A stretch of DNA of 64,000 nt from Persea americana (taxonomy: Eukaryota > Streptophyta > Magnoliopsida > Laurales > Lauraceae): assembly GCA_029852735.1 (NCBI GenBank), contig CM056813.1, positions 42,429,682-42,493,681 of the forward strand. Reading direction: 5' to 3'. Shown here piece after piece: positions 33,556-45,734 of this stretch. Within the stretch, counting starts at the first letter, position 1. The number at the start of each line of letters is the position of its first letter. Under the pieces are notes generated by a model. That model searched no databases and was not told the origin of the DNA. It saw only the letters and a list, made by a program, of their open reading frames with translations. The position numbers were made by a program, and so were the translations under genes.

Positions 33556-36500
33556 CTTCCACAATAGCCATCCACTTGGTAGCGGCTTGTTCTTTCAATA
33601 GCTCAAGGCGCTGTTTGGCCTTAATGACCTCCCTGTCAAGACGGTGTGGGTCCTGTGTCAGCTCAATAATAGCCAGCTCGGTGACGTTCCTCTCCCGAAC
33701 GAACTGCTTTCGAGTCCGCAAAATCTCATCCACTTCATATTTGACTTCGCTGGAAGGCTTTACAAACGTCTCATTAAAGAAGTTACCATTTGGGAAGCTC
33801 TTGGTCTCAGTCCACTTGTTGCCCAAAGCTATCACTTCATCAACAAAAGCCTTGGCATTTGTAATGTCCAGACCGACATATTCGCTATCAGCAAGAATGT
33901 CCTACACATGCTTAATCATGCCGAAGCTAGCTTCCAAATGGCCAGAAGAGAGAGTCTCGACCCATGAGCTCAAGACTCTCTTCAACACTTTCTTCGCAAA
34001 CTGAAGGGATGGCCCAGATGAAGATTCTCCATGCTCCGTTGGTCGACTGCCCATGTCATGCACCGTCGGAAGAGTAATCAAGAAGCTCTTTCCAATCGGA
34101 GCCGCTGGAGAAGGATTATCAGCAAGCGGACTCTCCTTTGCCTCATCAAAACTGGTGGAAGAAGTCCCTACTCCTGGATCAACCGTGGGCACCCCCTGCT
34201 CTGGCCCTAAGAAGGATAGAGGAACTTCTCCTGTCGCTTCACAACCTGCCCATGAAAGATGAAAAAGGTATGAATATGATCTTGTCAAAAATCAATATCA
34301 AGACTATTACTATATACCTTCTTCGATCACCGGCGGAATGCTTTCTGCCTCCATGAACTCATCCGAAGCATCGTCAAAAGTTACATCCATGGATGGTTCA
34401 AAGTCGTCAGAATCTTGTGGCAAGTCAGATGGCAAGGAAACCAAAAATGTGTCAGCGAGTGGCAGCAAAGAAAAACAAAAAGGCAAAAAAGGCAAAGAAA
34501 TCATACCAGGTGAAGATTCTGGATCTACTCCAGAGTCCCTTGGTTCTTCCTCAAATGCCACAACTGGATCCGTCACCGCCTCATCGGCCTGAACATCAGG
34601 CATCACCAAATCATCATCTTCTGCCAAAAGAAAGAAAGTAGTGGATCAAAACAAAATCCTCATAAAAAGAAAGAAGCAGAAAAAGAGAGAAAGAGGATCA
34701 TACCATCACTACTGATTTTTTCTTCTCGGCTCCTCTTCTCCAGAGGCTCATCGTTATCCCCTGATGCCTCCTCGGCAATGGTGAGAGGGATTTCCAAATC
34801 AGGAGAGTCTTCATGACGTCTCTTATTACAGCGCTGCCCTCTCCTCTTCTTGCTTCTATGGGTCGGTGTGTTTGAAGAACCTGCCCCGCCTTTAGAGTCA
34901 GGCCTCTCACTTGACTCCTAATTGGATGATCTACTCTTGCAAGTAGACTCCATGGAAGCTTTCATTCGTTCTCCTTGCATCCAAGCGTCGACCTCAGCCT
35001 CCTCCTCTGCGAGCTGTTCTAAGACCTCACCAGGTATCTCTTGTACCGCTCCTGATCTGATGACGTCCTGATCATCGAGAAAGCCTATTTTGTGCTTTTC
35101 TCCAGAAAGGAAAGCGAGAACTTCCTCTAGGCGGACGCCATCTGATTTCCCAAGACCCTTCCCAGAAGACTGCTTTACATCAAGCTCCTTCTTGGAAAGC
35201 CCCCAGTACACTAAAAAGCTCTCCACAAACCATTTTGTGAAGCCGGCAGTCCGGAAAATGGGTAACTCAGGATAGGACATCATGGCGGTAGTGTCTTCCG
35301 CGCTATAAAAGGCCCATGTATTCCTCCCATCCTGCAAACCTCTAAAGCGCTTCACCTTACTTGAAGTCATTCCAACAACACCTTGGGAAAAGCCCAACTG
35401 CAGTGCAAAGCGCGAGGGGACATACGGTTGGATGTCGATGAAAAGATGTCTACGGTACACCATCGTACCAATATGTATGTTAAAAATCCAACTCCTCTCT
35501 GCATTTGTCAAATAATAGTGTCTCCTTGACCCAGCCCTGGTGGAATCTCAGGAGACACCAAAATCAAAAACCTTCTTTCATAAGCTCGGAGAAAGCTTCA
35601 CTGAAGATTGCCTCATCTCAACGTCCTTGAATCGTCGGATCCTCAAATGGGCTGATAAAAAAGATTCGAAAACAGGCTTCCCTCTGGCCAACCGAATCAT
35701 AAACGGGTCATCATCCTGTGCAGCACCCAATCGGTGGAAACTAGGACAATAGTATACATACCATGAATAGAAAATATGGGCTGAAAATACCCTGTTCATA
35801 GGGAGCCCAAGCCGAACCAGAAAGGCAGCAGCCTGCAGTTCGGTACACAGATAGGAGTAAAGAGCATGTACCAAAGCAAGCCGCTCTCCAAATGCCATCT
35901 GACATGCCAGAAAAATGTAGTGCGGCCTGATGTGCGTTCCATCTCATCCAGCAAAAACAGCCTCACCCAGCCAATAAGTGAGGTAAACAGCAAGATCTCT
36001 CCACAGCGCAATGTCAGAATAAATGGCGTCTGTTTTTGTGAAGAATTCCTTCAAATTTTCTCGCATGGCGGAGATCTTCTTCAAACCCGGGTTTTTAGCC
36101 CTGGCATCCTGGGTTATACTATCAGAAAACTCCCCGCTGTCAAAGAAGTTGGAAGACAAAAGGCTACCACTCTTCCAACTGCTGCACCGAACTTTCAAGC
36201 CCTCTTTCTCTTTCAAGAAATCATAGAAGGCGACGAGCTAAAAGTACAAAAGCCTGAACTTCTCAGACTGCTCCTCAAGAACACTGTCAATAGGCATAAA
36301 CTCCTCATAGAGTTTGCCGAGGATAGACAGCCCGGTGATGACACTCAGTTCCTTCAAAGAAAAACTAATCTCACCATTCGTAACAATGAAGGTGTTGGTT
36401 TGTGGAAGGAACGACTCCAGCATGGCCATGAAGGCTTCATCGGAGAAAACCACGGTTTGCCAAAAAGCGCGAACCGCATCAAAGATCTCAGCCTCCTTCA

Positions 36501-37211
36501 GAATGGCCCCGCCAACCTGCAGGATATGATCAATCCATGACTCCCAGCTCGAGTTGGCACTGAAACAGCCATGAAGTCGAAAATACTTCACCCAATTGCT
36601 GCCATCGCCCTTGAAAATACCAAGGCCCACCAGTCTCAAATCGACCGAAGGATGATCTGAACCTTGGTAGCCGCTGGCCGGCATCAAAATGTCCATACGG
36701 GCAGGCGACTTCTTTGCATAACTAGAAGGGCCGCCAACAAAAACTCCGGTCTTGATCACATTAGTCCTCTTCACCCAGCTTGGAGGATCTTCCCTCTTTG
36801 ATCATGTGGGAGAAAGGCTCATGATCGACATAGTGCGATCGAAGGTCGATCGGGTAGAAGCAGTTCTCTCCTCACCATCAGCTGTGTAAGAGAACTGAAA
36901 ACATCTCCTTTGGTATGTTGAATCGTCAGGGACTGCATCACCAAAGAAGAAGGTAGGCTTAGGCACAATGCTCTGATCGTCCGTGACCCAAGGACGACTG
37001 CTTACCATAATCTTGTAAAATTCCTCATCCTCGAGAGCGATCAACTGCTGTCTCGCCTCATCTCAGTTGAGAGAATCACACTCTTCCAAGTTCTTCTCAA
37101 TATATTGGACCTTCTCCCAGGCCTACTGTACGGCCACATTAGAAGCTCTGGTAGAACGGCGAGGCACATCGATGACAGGCTCCTTACTCTTGTTCGTTCT
37201 GGAGGAACTAC

Positions 37212-37776
37212 CAGCAAATGATGGAAAAGAAAAAATCAATCACCAAAATGACAGAATTTTGCTAAAAAAATTCTAACGAAATTTTGGCATGGTTCCGGGG
37301 TAATTCTGAAGAAAATGGAAACACCCAGAAAGAAATGGGGAGCTTGAAGATGAGATCAACATCGCTGCGAGCTCATAATCAATGGAGAATTCCCAAAGAA
37401 GGCTCGAACTCAAAAATTGCTGCTAGATCAAGCCAAATCTTCTCAAATCTCCGCAAGATTGGAAAAAGAGCTCAACATTGCTGCGAGCTCCAGACTCCAA
37501 AACTCGCAATGTTCCTCAAAACCTCACAAGACTAGGAAATGGCTCAACATTGCTGTGAGCTACAAATCCCAAGACTTGCAAAAGGTTTCCAGGTGTGCAT
37601 CATTATCATCCTTCCACATCAATTTACCAAAAAATCATCATCATGCATTAGATGTTAGGAAAACCATGACCAAAGTTTGACCAATTCCAACCCAACTTGG
37701 TCAAAACCAACCAAACTTTGTCTAAGCCAAAATTCATGTTGGCTTGACCCAGAAATCCTAGCCTTTTGTTTGATAC

Positions 37777-37815
<39 letters not shown>

Positions 37816-38035
37816 AAAAAATGCATGAACATCTTGGATTGCATAAACCTCATTAGCATAGTGAAAAAATATATATTTGGGCTGGCCCACAGGCCGTGGC
37901 CCACTGCCACATGGCAGTACGGCCAGATCTGTACAGACATACACACACAAAAAAAAAAAAAAAAAAACGTGTGCAAAACAAAAAAAAATAAAGAAAAAAC
38001 ACGGTTAAAAAGAAAAGGAAAAAAAACCCGTGAGA

Positions 38036-38077
<42 letters not shown>

Positions 38078-38231
38078 AAGAAGAGAAAAGAAAAGAAAAA
38101 CATGGGGAAAGAAAGAAAAAAAAAAGAGGAGAAAAGAAAGAAAAAAAACGTGAGAAGCAAAAAAAAAAAAAAAAAAGGGAAGAGAAAAGAAAAGAAAAAC
38201 ATGGGGTTTCTTGTTGAGGGAGAAAACTTAC
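37212..38231 (-). other. Intron 1 of the antisense gene (copy 1), low-complexity rich
   Basis: Contains four degenerate copies (37340-37580) of a unit with GCTCAACATTGCTGCGAGCTC on the plus strand. A30-class homopolymers and A/G-rich runs lie at about 37780-37810 and 37950-38200. Long open frames through these runs encode only Lys/Glu or Phe/Leu low complexity and are not genes. The donor is intact and the acceptor is lost. Confidence 0.55.
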
Positions 38232-38365
38232 TTGAAGCCATTGATGGAGAAGAAGACAAAAAAGCTTGAAAATCCTTGAAGAAGAAGAAAAGTTCTTGAT
38301 CTTGGAGCACTCTTGAAGAATTTTGCAAAAAAAAAGCAATAGCAACAAGAGATCCAACCTCCTTG

Positions 38366-38373
38366 CTTTTATA
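38366..38373 (-). promoter_or_regulatory. TATA box of the antisense gene (copy 1)
   Basis: Minus-strand TATAAAAG followed by CAAGGAGGTTGGATCTCTTG, 126 bases or so before the start codon. Copy 2 has TATATAAG in the same context at 54202-54209. Confidence 0.6.
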
Positions 38374-38918
38374 GAAGAGAACAAACCAAAAGAGGAAACA
38401 AGGAGAAAAGAAAGGAGGTAAGCGCTAAAAATTAACAACCTTTCCAAAAGAAAAGGAAATTTGAGATATTCTCTCCTAAAAGAAAGATACTTCGAAAAAA
38501 TCTCTCCCAAAAACAAGGAAACTTAAGATATTCTCTCCAAGTAAGGATATTTTTAGATATTCTCTACCCAAAGGAGATATTTTTAGATATTCTTCACAAA
38601 AAATGACATCACATGAGATCTAAGCCATCTCCAAAGCTTAAGGTCCCATGGGTTAGCCCATATGAACCAGGTTTGACCACCTAGGCACTAAAAGTGGCTT
38701 TTAGCCAAAAAAAAATCCTCTTACCAAGAGTATACAAAAAATGGTTCCATGCCTCTTTTCAGTTGATTGGACCATACAAAATTCTCTCAAGCCTCATGAG
38801 TTTCCAAAAATCCAAACCATCCCACCTCAGGAACCAAATTGAGCAAAAACCTTGAAATTGACATTTCACAAAAAATCCCAAACCACTCCAATGGACCCAA
38901 AATTGTCCCAAAGAGTGA

Positions 38919-38953
<35 letters not shown>

Positions 38954-39369
38954 AAATTATGGTCCCCTAACTCGCCACATACAGCTTGTTAGGTCATAAG
39001 GCCAAAACCAAAAACCAAAATCTCGACCCCCTAACTTGCCACATACAGCTTGTTAGGTCACAAGGTCAAAAACCAAAAAACCCTTCTTGACCGCCTAATG
39101 CACCACATAAAGCATTTAGGTTCACAAGGTTACAAAGAAAAATCCAAAAACCAAAATCCAAATCCTTCATGTCATTTTCAAAACTTTGCCTTGAGACGGT
39201 ACATGATCCCTCTCACTATCATAAATTCCCCCGGAAACTCAAAAAGGTTGCCTCACCAAAAGAAAAATGCTCAAAGACTCTTGGTCAAGTCAAGAAGCTC
39301 CCTTACAAAGTTCTCTTCGAGGCACATCGATGGCAAAAACAACTCGTCGCTGTACCTCGAGGGGGCATC
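38374..39369 (+). other. Region between antisense promoter and 3' LTR (copy 1)
   Basis: No gene is visible. AAGATATTCTCTCC-like words repeat at 38440-38600. An A-run of about 30 lies at 38921-38952. Three tandem units of about 60-63 bp at 38955-39150 contain CTAACTTGCCACATACAGCTTGTTAGGTCAC. The polypurine tract CGAGGGGGCATC (39358-39369) ends it, directly before the 3' LTR. Confidence 0.6.
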
Positions 39370-42166
39370 TGTTGACACAAAAAATGTCACTTTGCCTCTT
39401 CATACATTCTCAACACCAAAAGCCACATAGAGCTGCATCCTACCACAAACAGGCGAATGCCGCTTCAAGCATCAAATCTTGTCAGAATCAAACGAAAACT
39501 GCAAGATCCCTCAAAACAGCCAAAAAAAAGGTACACATGAAGTTTCGGGCCATTTCAACATCATTTGGCCTAACTTCACTCCTCCAACGGCTAAATAGGA
39601 GCTCTAGGCGGCGGTGAAGCCAGAGACCCTGACACACAAAACAAAGCACACAGGTGGCCCCAAAATGCCACTAAAAGGCTCTACATCAAGTGTCAGGCCA
39701 TTCCAACATCGTTTGGCACAAAAAGGAAACAGCTGCAGCAGAGTTAGCCCTCCCTGCAACAACAGTAACGAAGACATCAAATCTTCAATCAGAGCCTATG
39801 GATGGTCTCAAAATACCTCCAAAAGGCTCCTTGTCAATTTTCAAGTCAAACCGACACCGTTTGACCCTCCATCGACCCTCGAGCAACAAAATCAAGCCTC
39901 TCGGCGGCGAGAACCACCAAGGCCATCACTCATCAAACTAAGCACATGGGTGACTTCTACATGCTTCCAAAGGGCTACACGTCAAATTTTAGGTCATTCC
40001 GACAATGTTTGACCCGGCTTTGACGCTCGGAAACAAAATCAAGCCCCCTGGCGGCGGAGCTCCCCGGGACCATGACATCGAAATCGGAGCTAATGGATCA
40101 TCCCAAAATGACTCCAATAGGCTTCCTGTCAAATTTCAGGTCAACCGGACATCGGTTGACTGTATATCAAAGCTCGACATTTTCCTCGCGGCGAAATCAA
40201 GTCTAGGAGCGACGGGACCCCAAAAGGCTTCAAAACTCAAACAAAAGCCCATGGTTGGTCCTATCTATTGCTCAAAGACCTTCACGTCAAATTTCGGGTC
40301 ATTCCGACATCGTTTGACCTAGTTTTGACTATTGGTGGAAAATCGGCTCGACGTCTTCGGCCTTTCAGAAAATGGGAAAACTTTGTGCTCCTATTTGCAC
40401 GGCTTCTCGTCTGGTTTTCTTCAGAACAATCAAGCCTATAAATGAGGAGAAATGTCAAGAAAATTCAGGAAAAAAAAGAAGCAAAAAAGCCCTAAAAACG
40501 GCCAAGAAACAGTGACCGAAAAGGGAGAAAACCCCATGGTCGCCGGCGGCGATCATGGCCTAGGGTCGCCGGCGACCTTGGCCCATGGTCGCCGGCGACC
40601 CTGGAAACCCAGGTCGCCGGATTTCCGCTCAAAGGGCCATTTTTTCGCCCTTTTTCACGTTTCGAGGATTCCGGTGCCTTTGATTTTCTGAAAATCTAAT
40701 TTTTTGGTGACTAAAATCAACTGATTTTCACCGACATTTCAAATTTACCATTAAGAGCATGTGATCATCATCGCACGCTTCAAAATCGCCAACCGGCCCA
40801 CAAAGAAAGCACACTTTCTGCCCGATCGTTTGAAAAATCGACTGAACAGATGTCGCCGGCCCATTGATATTAATCAATATCTGAAGTTTCATCGCCATCC
40901 AACATCAAATAACGTGTGGATCCATCGGCGATCATCGCAAGAAGAATTTCAAGAGGCGACGTGCGGCCCATGACTCTTCAAGCGCCCTGGCAACCAATTA
41001 ATGAAGTTAAATGACCCTTTTATGGCAAGTTAATGCGGCCATTAACTCATTATTTTGGACGGCCCAAGCAGATTCAAGGAAAAAGGAGTTACAAGTCCAA
41101 GTAATTATGACAATTAACCATGTAACTCCTATCATTATGGAGTTTAATCATGGTAACTAATCATGAAACTCCCATCATCATGGAGATTAAAGGCGATTAA
41201 ATGCCCATTATTCTCCATCGGCCAATCATATCCAAAGAAAAAGGAGTTACAAAAATTATGAAATTAATCTTGTAACTCCTCCCATCATGGAGCATCAATG
41301 TCATCAACGCCCATAAACCCACCCATGGCTATCAAAAGCCTATAAAAAGGGGGTCATTCCAAGAAGAAGGGACCACTACACTACCGCAACCCCAGCCGAA
41401 AGATTCCAGAAGAAATCCTTGCTCAAAGAAGCTCTTCTACTTTGAAGAAACTCTGCGGCAAGAGACAACACAAGGTGATTGAAGTCCCTTGGGGGGCCAC
41501 CCCACCCCCAAGGTCCATTCTCTTACTATTCAATGCGGCCAGATATGGCTCTTCAGCCCGTCTACTTGGCTTTTTATCTGATACAGGACATCCTTTCGGT
41601 CCTTATCCTCTAAAAATCTGAGGTACAAGCCAAGCTAAGTGAATTAAAGCAATGTGTTCTCATCTGAAGGACGATGGCGAAGCCCATACATGACTCACGA
41701 TCGTCGATCTGAACGAGTCCACACAATTTCCTGAGAAGTCAGATTCCTTTTCTTACTTTTCTATTGTATTTTGTATTTTTTTAAAAAGACAAAAAAATCA
41801 CAATTCTTGTCTTTTATTATTGGTGAGATTTGTAAATCGCTTTTCATGGCAAAAATAGCCTTTCATGGCAAAATCGCTTTTTACAGCATAAAACCGCCTT
41901 TCACGGCAAACAAATGAAAATCGTCTTTCACGGCATTCAAAAATCTTGTCTCTTTCTTTAAAATATATGTGCAATGGAAAGTTAGAAAAAAAGAGTTGAT
42001 TTCCTTTTCTACTTGTGAAGGTGAATCTCCGGATCACCATTTCAAATTCCAAGTAGAGGAGAAAATCTGGCATACCCGCACAAAAAATGTTGATACTCGC
42101 TTTCTTCTTTATTCTCAACCCCCCCCCCTCCCGGGGGCGGAGGGAGAGATGGAGCCGGGTCCATCA
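39370..42166 (+). repeat. 3' LTR of Tat copy 1
   Basis: Begins TGTTGACACAAAAAATG and ends GGTCCATCA, 2797 bp, preceded by a polypurine tract and followed by AATTT. It has the TATA box at 41341, a GC hairpin at 41487-41512, GGTCGCCGGCGACC palindromes at 40540-40620 and repeats of CGCCTTTCACGGCA-type words at 41825-41940. It differs from the 5' LTR by many substitutions and several indels. Confidence 0.88.
41341..41349 (+). promoter_or_regulatory. TATA box of the Tat 3' LTR
   Basis: TATAAAAAG in the same context as 6025-6033. Confidence 0.55.
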
Positions 42167-42171
42167 AATTT
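42167..42171. repeat. Target site duplication AATTT (right copy)
   Basis: Matches 4124-4128. Confidence 0.85.
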
Positions 42172-43440
42172 CTGACACTCTTCAAGGGAATTCGGTCACC
42201 TTGTCAGTCGACCGAGCCTAGTTCGGTTAGCCTTCAGTTCGCAATCCAGAGAGCTCCAGACACCCTAGACGAGCTCGTTCGCCAGTTCGGTCAACCCAGA
42301 TGAGCTCGGTCACCAGTTCAGTCAATCCAGACGGGCTCGGTCGCTAGTTATGTCAACCCAGATGAGCTCGGTCGTCAGCTTGGTCACCGAAATGCGAGTT
42401 CGGTTGACCGAACCCAATTCGGTCAGCTTTCCAGAAGCTGGATTTTCATACGCAATTCAGTCCAGAAAGAGTAGGTCAGCCTGTCGGTTGACCGAACTGT
42501 TCCCAGAAGTTCAGAGATTTCTGAACTGAAAATTTTCGGATTTGAGTCCTTTGAGCTCAAACTAATTCAATAACATCTTAAATCATAAGAGGTGAGTATA
42601 CTTGCCTTGTTTTGGAGATTATTTAGCAAAAATCACTCTTTGATAACTTGACTTTAGATGAAATCTCTTCAATCCAAGCCTAATCCAACCTAATAACCAA
42701 AGCCAAAATCACAATAGAACTCCTATGAGTTCTTTGGACTAGGAAACACTCAAAACCACTGAATAGAATTTGAAAGTTCTGTAATCAACCAAAACACTTA
42801 CTTGTAGTCCTAGTTCAAGGAAGGTTGAGCTTCCTTTCAAGCTTTAGCTTCAAGAAAATGGAAAGAGAGCTAGAGGAAGAAGATGAAGTGGATGAATTCT
42901 TCAAACCATACCCAAAGCTCCAAATCTTGACACTCAATAGAGAGAAAAATGGAAGAAAGAAGAAGAAGAGAAAGGAGTCTAGAATGGCTGTGCTGGGAAT
43001 GGATGAATGAACTCAAAGGAATTCATCATCATCCTTGTCAAGCCAATTTTGCATTCAAGCCCTCTTTACTTATATCATTTACATTTGGAGTCAAATGAAA
43101 GGTCATTTGATGCAATTTACGTTGAACAGAATCGCGCATAGCACGGAAGTTAACGTACTCCTCGAGATACACGCGCGGGTATTAAGAGTTTCCGTATTCG
43201 ACAAAATACGCGAAAATTCATATCTACGAAAAAGTCCTCGTATCACTTGGTTTAAGCCTAAAGTCAATTCAAGTAGTCTATTGTCATTTACTATTCTTTC
43301 ATTAAGCTCAAATTAATCATTTGAGACAATTTCAATTTAATTTGTTCATCAACCACTATTAGTCAAATTAAATATGCTTAATTAGCATTAATCTCAATTA
43401 GTTAGAGTTAATCTTGATTAACTCAGGATGCAGGGTTACA
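42172..43440 (-). repeat. Tekay-type solo LTR, right half (LTR 5' end)
   Basis: Continues the LTR interrupted at 4128. The palindrome cluster resumes immediately at 42190-42500 (TTCGGTCACC, CAGTCGACCGAG, TTCGGTTAGCC, GTCGGTTGACCGAAC). The LTR starts, in its own orientation, with TGTAACCCTGC at 43440, followed outside by the GTTTT duplication. The open frame at 42825-43010 lies within it and looks fortuitous. Confidence 0.78.
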
Positions 43441-43445
43441 GTTTT
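43441..43445. repeat. Target site duplication GTTTT (right copy)
   Basis: Matches 2843-2847. Confidence 0.8.
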
Positions 43446-44900
43446 AGCGAGCATTTGTTGCCTTACTTGCCCCTACACTTACGGTCCATGACACGGTGAT
43501 TTGGGGTTGTGTGGCACGCATTCCTTTGCTCTACTGCTTGCCCATTACTCGGATCCGCCTTGCCTTTCTTTTACCCATTTGAGTTAAGTTATTCCCTTCC
43601 GGAATGCTGCCTTTAGAAATTCATGATCATGCCAAGTTTTGCTATTTTTGCATCATATTTCTCCCCAGTTTGCGATATTATGTCAATTTTACTCCGCGTA
43701 TGTCTTGTATGCTATTTCCAGGTCCTTCGAGGGGTACTATTTAAGCATATACATCTCAAGTATGAACTTCCTTGTCCGTGTACCTCCCCTTAACCCGTGA
43801 CTATTCCAAGTACACCGAGTATGTCTGATTTGTGACTCGAGTTGGCACCACTATGTTTGGGCACCCTCTTCGATCTGATCAACAGGTTTGGGGTCCGTAA
43901 AATTAATTGTAACTAGCTAAAGTTTGGGATTTATTTTCCGCTGAGATGCTCGATACGAGATGTTCTCCGGTGCGTGCCATGGCCACTCCACGTATGTATG
44001 TATGTGTGCGCCAGCTATAAAGCCTCCTTGTGAGGTTTGGCTTACTATAATTATAAGCATGTTCCATGTATGTTTGCTCTCGTCTACCATATGTATTGGC
44101 GAGAAGATAGCTTTGTGTGGTTGCCACTTTGCCAAGTACGTATGATATTATTCCTGTTGCGTGTAAGTTGAGCTATTGTTTCCACCCCATTACCGGTGTT
44201 CATTCTACGTTGTGTAAGTTGCGCTATTGTTTCCACCCTATTACCAGTGTTCCTTTTAGGCCAAGTAAGTTTATAGAATTTAGTTATGCGTATGTGATAG
44301 TGGTACTGTCATTAATGCTTCCACATTATGTCACCTTGATCGTATACTCATGCATAATTATGCCTAGTTGTACCACTTTCTTGAAACCATGCTAGTCTAT
44401 AAATGCTCTTTATTCTGTTTCTGCGCACAAACATGGTATTATTTTTCATTTTAAACACCTACCAGGTCATCGTGCCTGACCCTTGCTAACCTTGGTGCTG
44501 GAGGTTTTACCCTGTCTTGTGGGTATTCTTGTGGAGGCTGCTTGGAGTCACATTTTTAGGTAGGTCGTGCGGATGGTGCCATCTAGACATTCAGTTCGAC
44601 ATGAGTGACCATAATAGTTGGGGGTATCTCATATTTAGTTTTTTTCTGTCGTGCTGGCCTTTGTTGGCCCTTTTTTCTTTTATGGGTTATAATTAATACA
44701 CTTTTTATATTGTAACTTTAACATGTGGGCAATGTATATCCTAGTTTCTGTTTCGCTCTGTATTGTACAATTTATGATTTTACAACCCTAACCTACTTGA
44801 CCCGCTTAAATATGGAGTTAGGTGTAGATGACCCATGAGAGAGCCACGTATATTGCACATCAGTCAGCTACGATTCAGGTTTTGCCGCAAAGGTAAGTGC
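43446..44900 (+). repeat. Relic of a plus-strand Tekay-like LTR
   Basis: At 44460-44700 the order of words (ACCAGGTCATCGTGCCTGACCC, then ATCTAGACATTCAGTTCGAC, then TGGCCTTTGTTGGCCC and TGGGTTATAATTAATAC) parallels the reverse complement of the intact Tekay LTR at 8890-9130. The termini are not recognisable. It may once have been joined to 1690-2842. No gene is visible. Confidence 0.5.
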
Positions 44901-45734
44901 CAATTCACTCTTAGAATTGCATAATCTGAAGACAAATTAAACTTCTTTTATATAGATCCTATGCCAAATTCTTTGCATCATACCATGAATAGGTTTCCTT
45001 CTAGTTTCACTTTTAGATTAGGTTAAACACAAACTTGGTCTAATGTTTGCAAGGGCATTAGTTGCATTGCATTAGCAACCACTAGTCTTGACATCTTCTA
45101 CCTAAAAAAAAAAGTACTGACATCAGTAAGGAATAGAGGTCCTCCATGCCTGGGTCATTAGCTACGTTCATTATCTGAGTATTTTGGGAGGGTAAGATGA
45201 CGTTGGATTCTTAGAATGATCGACTTGATATCATGTTATTTAAGAAGCGACATCCATGTAGTGACTTCGAAATATCTTCCCACTTGCCTATCCATGGTAT
45301 GATTCTCCATACAAGTATAGCTCACAAAAGCCTAGAAGAAACATTTAGTTTTTCTCTTTGAAAAATAGGCTTTTTGACATAGCGCCTCCTGTAGTTTTAC
45401 ACGTTTTTCAATTTAGACCATAAACTATTCGATTTTCACTTTACCCCTTACATCAATCGATTTTGTATTAAGTTGGCCCCTCCATCTAGTAGCCGTTCAA
45501 ATTTGAAACGGGGAGTCAAATGCCATTCAAATAAATAATGGGCGACTAGACGATGACGTCCCAATATATAACCGGACAATATATTATCTTAAGATTGTCC
45601 TCTCCTCTTATTAGGGAGTTTGTCATACGTCTTAGTTTGGGAGGGTCAAACGACGAAAGGAACGACCAGCGAAGACGGAGTTGTAGGAAGGCGACAAAGA
45701 TTAAAGACGACATTAGGGGAAGTAGTTGATCACC
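44901..45734. other. Non-repetitive-looking stretch without a recognisable gene
   Basis: AT-rich. At 45366-45500 there is a TAGCGCCTCCTGTAGTTTTA ... TTTACCCCTTACATC ... GTTGGCCCCTCCATC pattern of the kind often seen at ends of plant DNA transposons, but I find no inverted partner. Confidence 0.3.

Larger units (their letters stand above)
30142..38373 (-). pseudogene. Antisense plant-mobile-domain-like gene of Tat copy 1, split by a solo LTR
   Basis: A gene on the strand opposite to gag-pol. The model, from comparison with copy 2, is: TATA box 38366-38373; start ATG 38239-38241; intron 1 37212-38231 (donor GTAAGT, acceptor mutated from CAG to CTG); exon 2 34704-37211; intron 2 34621-34703; exon 3; intron 3 34429-34506 (acceptor AG now AT); exon 4; intron 4 34246-34317; and a last exon from 34245 to 30142, interrupted by the solo LTR 30388-33555. 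Exon 2 encodes the plant-mobile-domain-like core (FSLKELSVITGLSILG, LAVYLTYWLGEAVF, MAFGERLALVHALYSYL). The last exon is probably coiled coil. Many frameshifts and stops are present. The function is unknown; PMD proteins include MAIN and MAIL1, and transposon-borne members are known. Confidence 0.75.
4129..42166 (+). mobile_element. Tat-lineage Ty3/gypsy element with antisense gene (Tat copy 1), nested-into
   Basis: A complete but decayed element. It comprises a 5' LTR (4129-6816), leader, gag, an acidic linker, protease, G-patch-like domain, RT, RNase H, second RNase H, integrase, tandem-repeat spacer, a gene on the opposite strand, a polypurine tract and a 3' LTR (39370-42166), flanked by AATTT duplications. 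Removing the nested Tekay element and the nested solo LTR leaves about 23.6 kb, in the size range of Ogre/Tat elements. The second (archaeal-like) RNase H places it in Tat, and no chromodomain follows integrase. Many stops and frameshifts show it is not autonomous. The 5' and 3' LTRs are clearly diverged, so the insertion is old. A close relative lies inverted at 50491-64000. Confidence 0.9.

Noticed and set aside
37758..38516. Long open frames rich in Phe/Leu or Lys/Glu, here and at 54186-55001
   Set aside because: They follow homopolymer A/T and A/G runs within intron 1 of the antisense gene and have no domain.
38955..39150. CRISPR-like direct repeats
   Set aside because: Three degenerate units of about 60 bp without distinct spacers in a plant retroelement; ordinary tandem repeat.
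44117..44395. Possible small host protein (92 residues)
   Set aside because: Internal repeats of CTATTGTTTCCACCCxATTACC explain the frame; it lies in an LTR relic and shows no domain.
45366..45500. Candidate terminal inverted repeat of a Mutator-like element near the GRF frame
   Set aside because: No inverted partner or target duplication found within 44900-46740.
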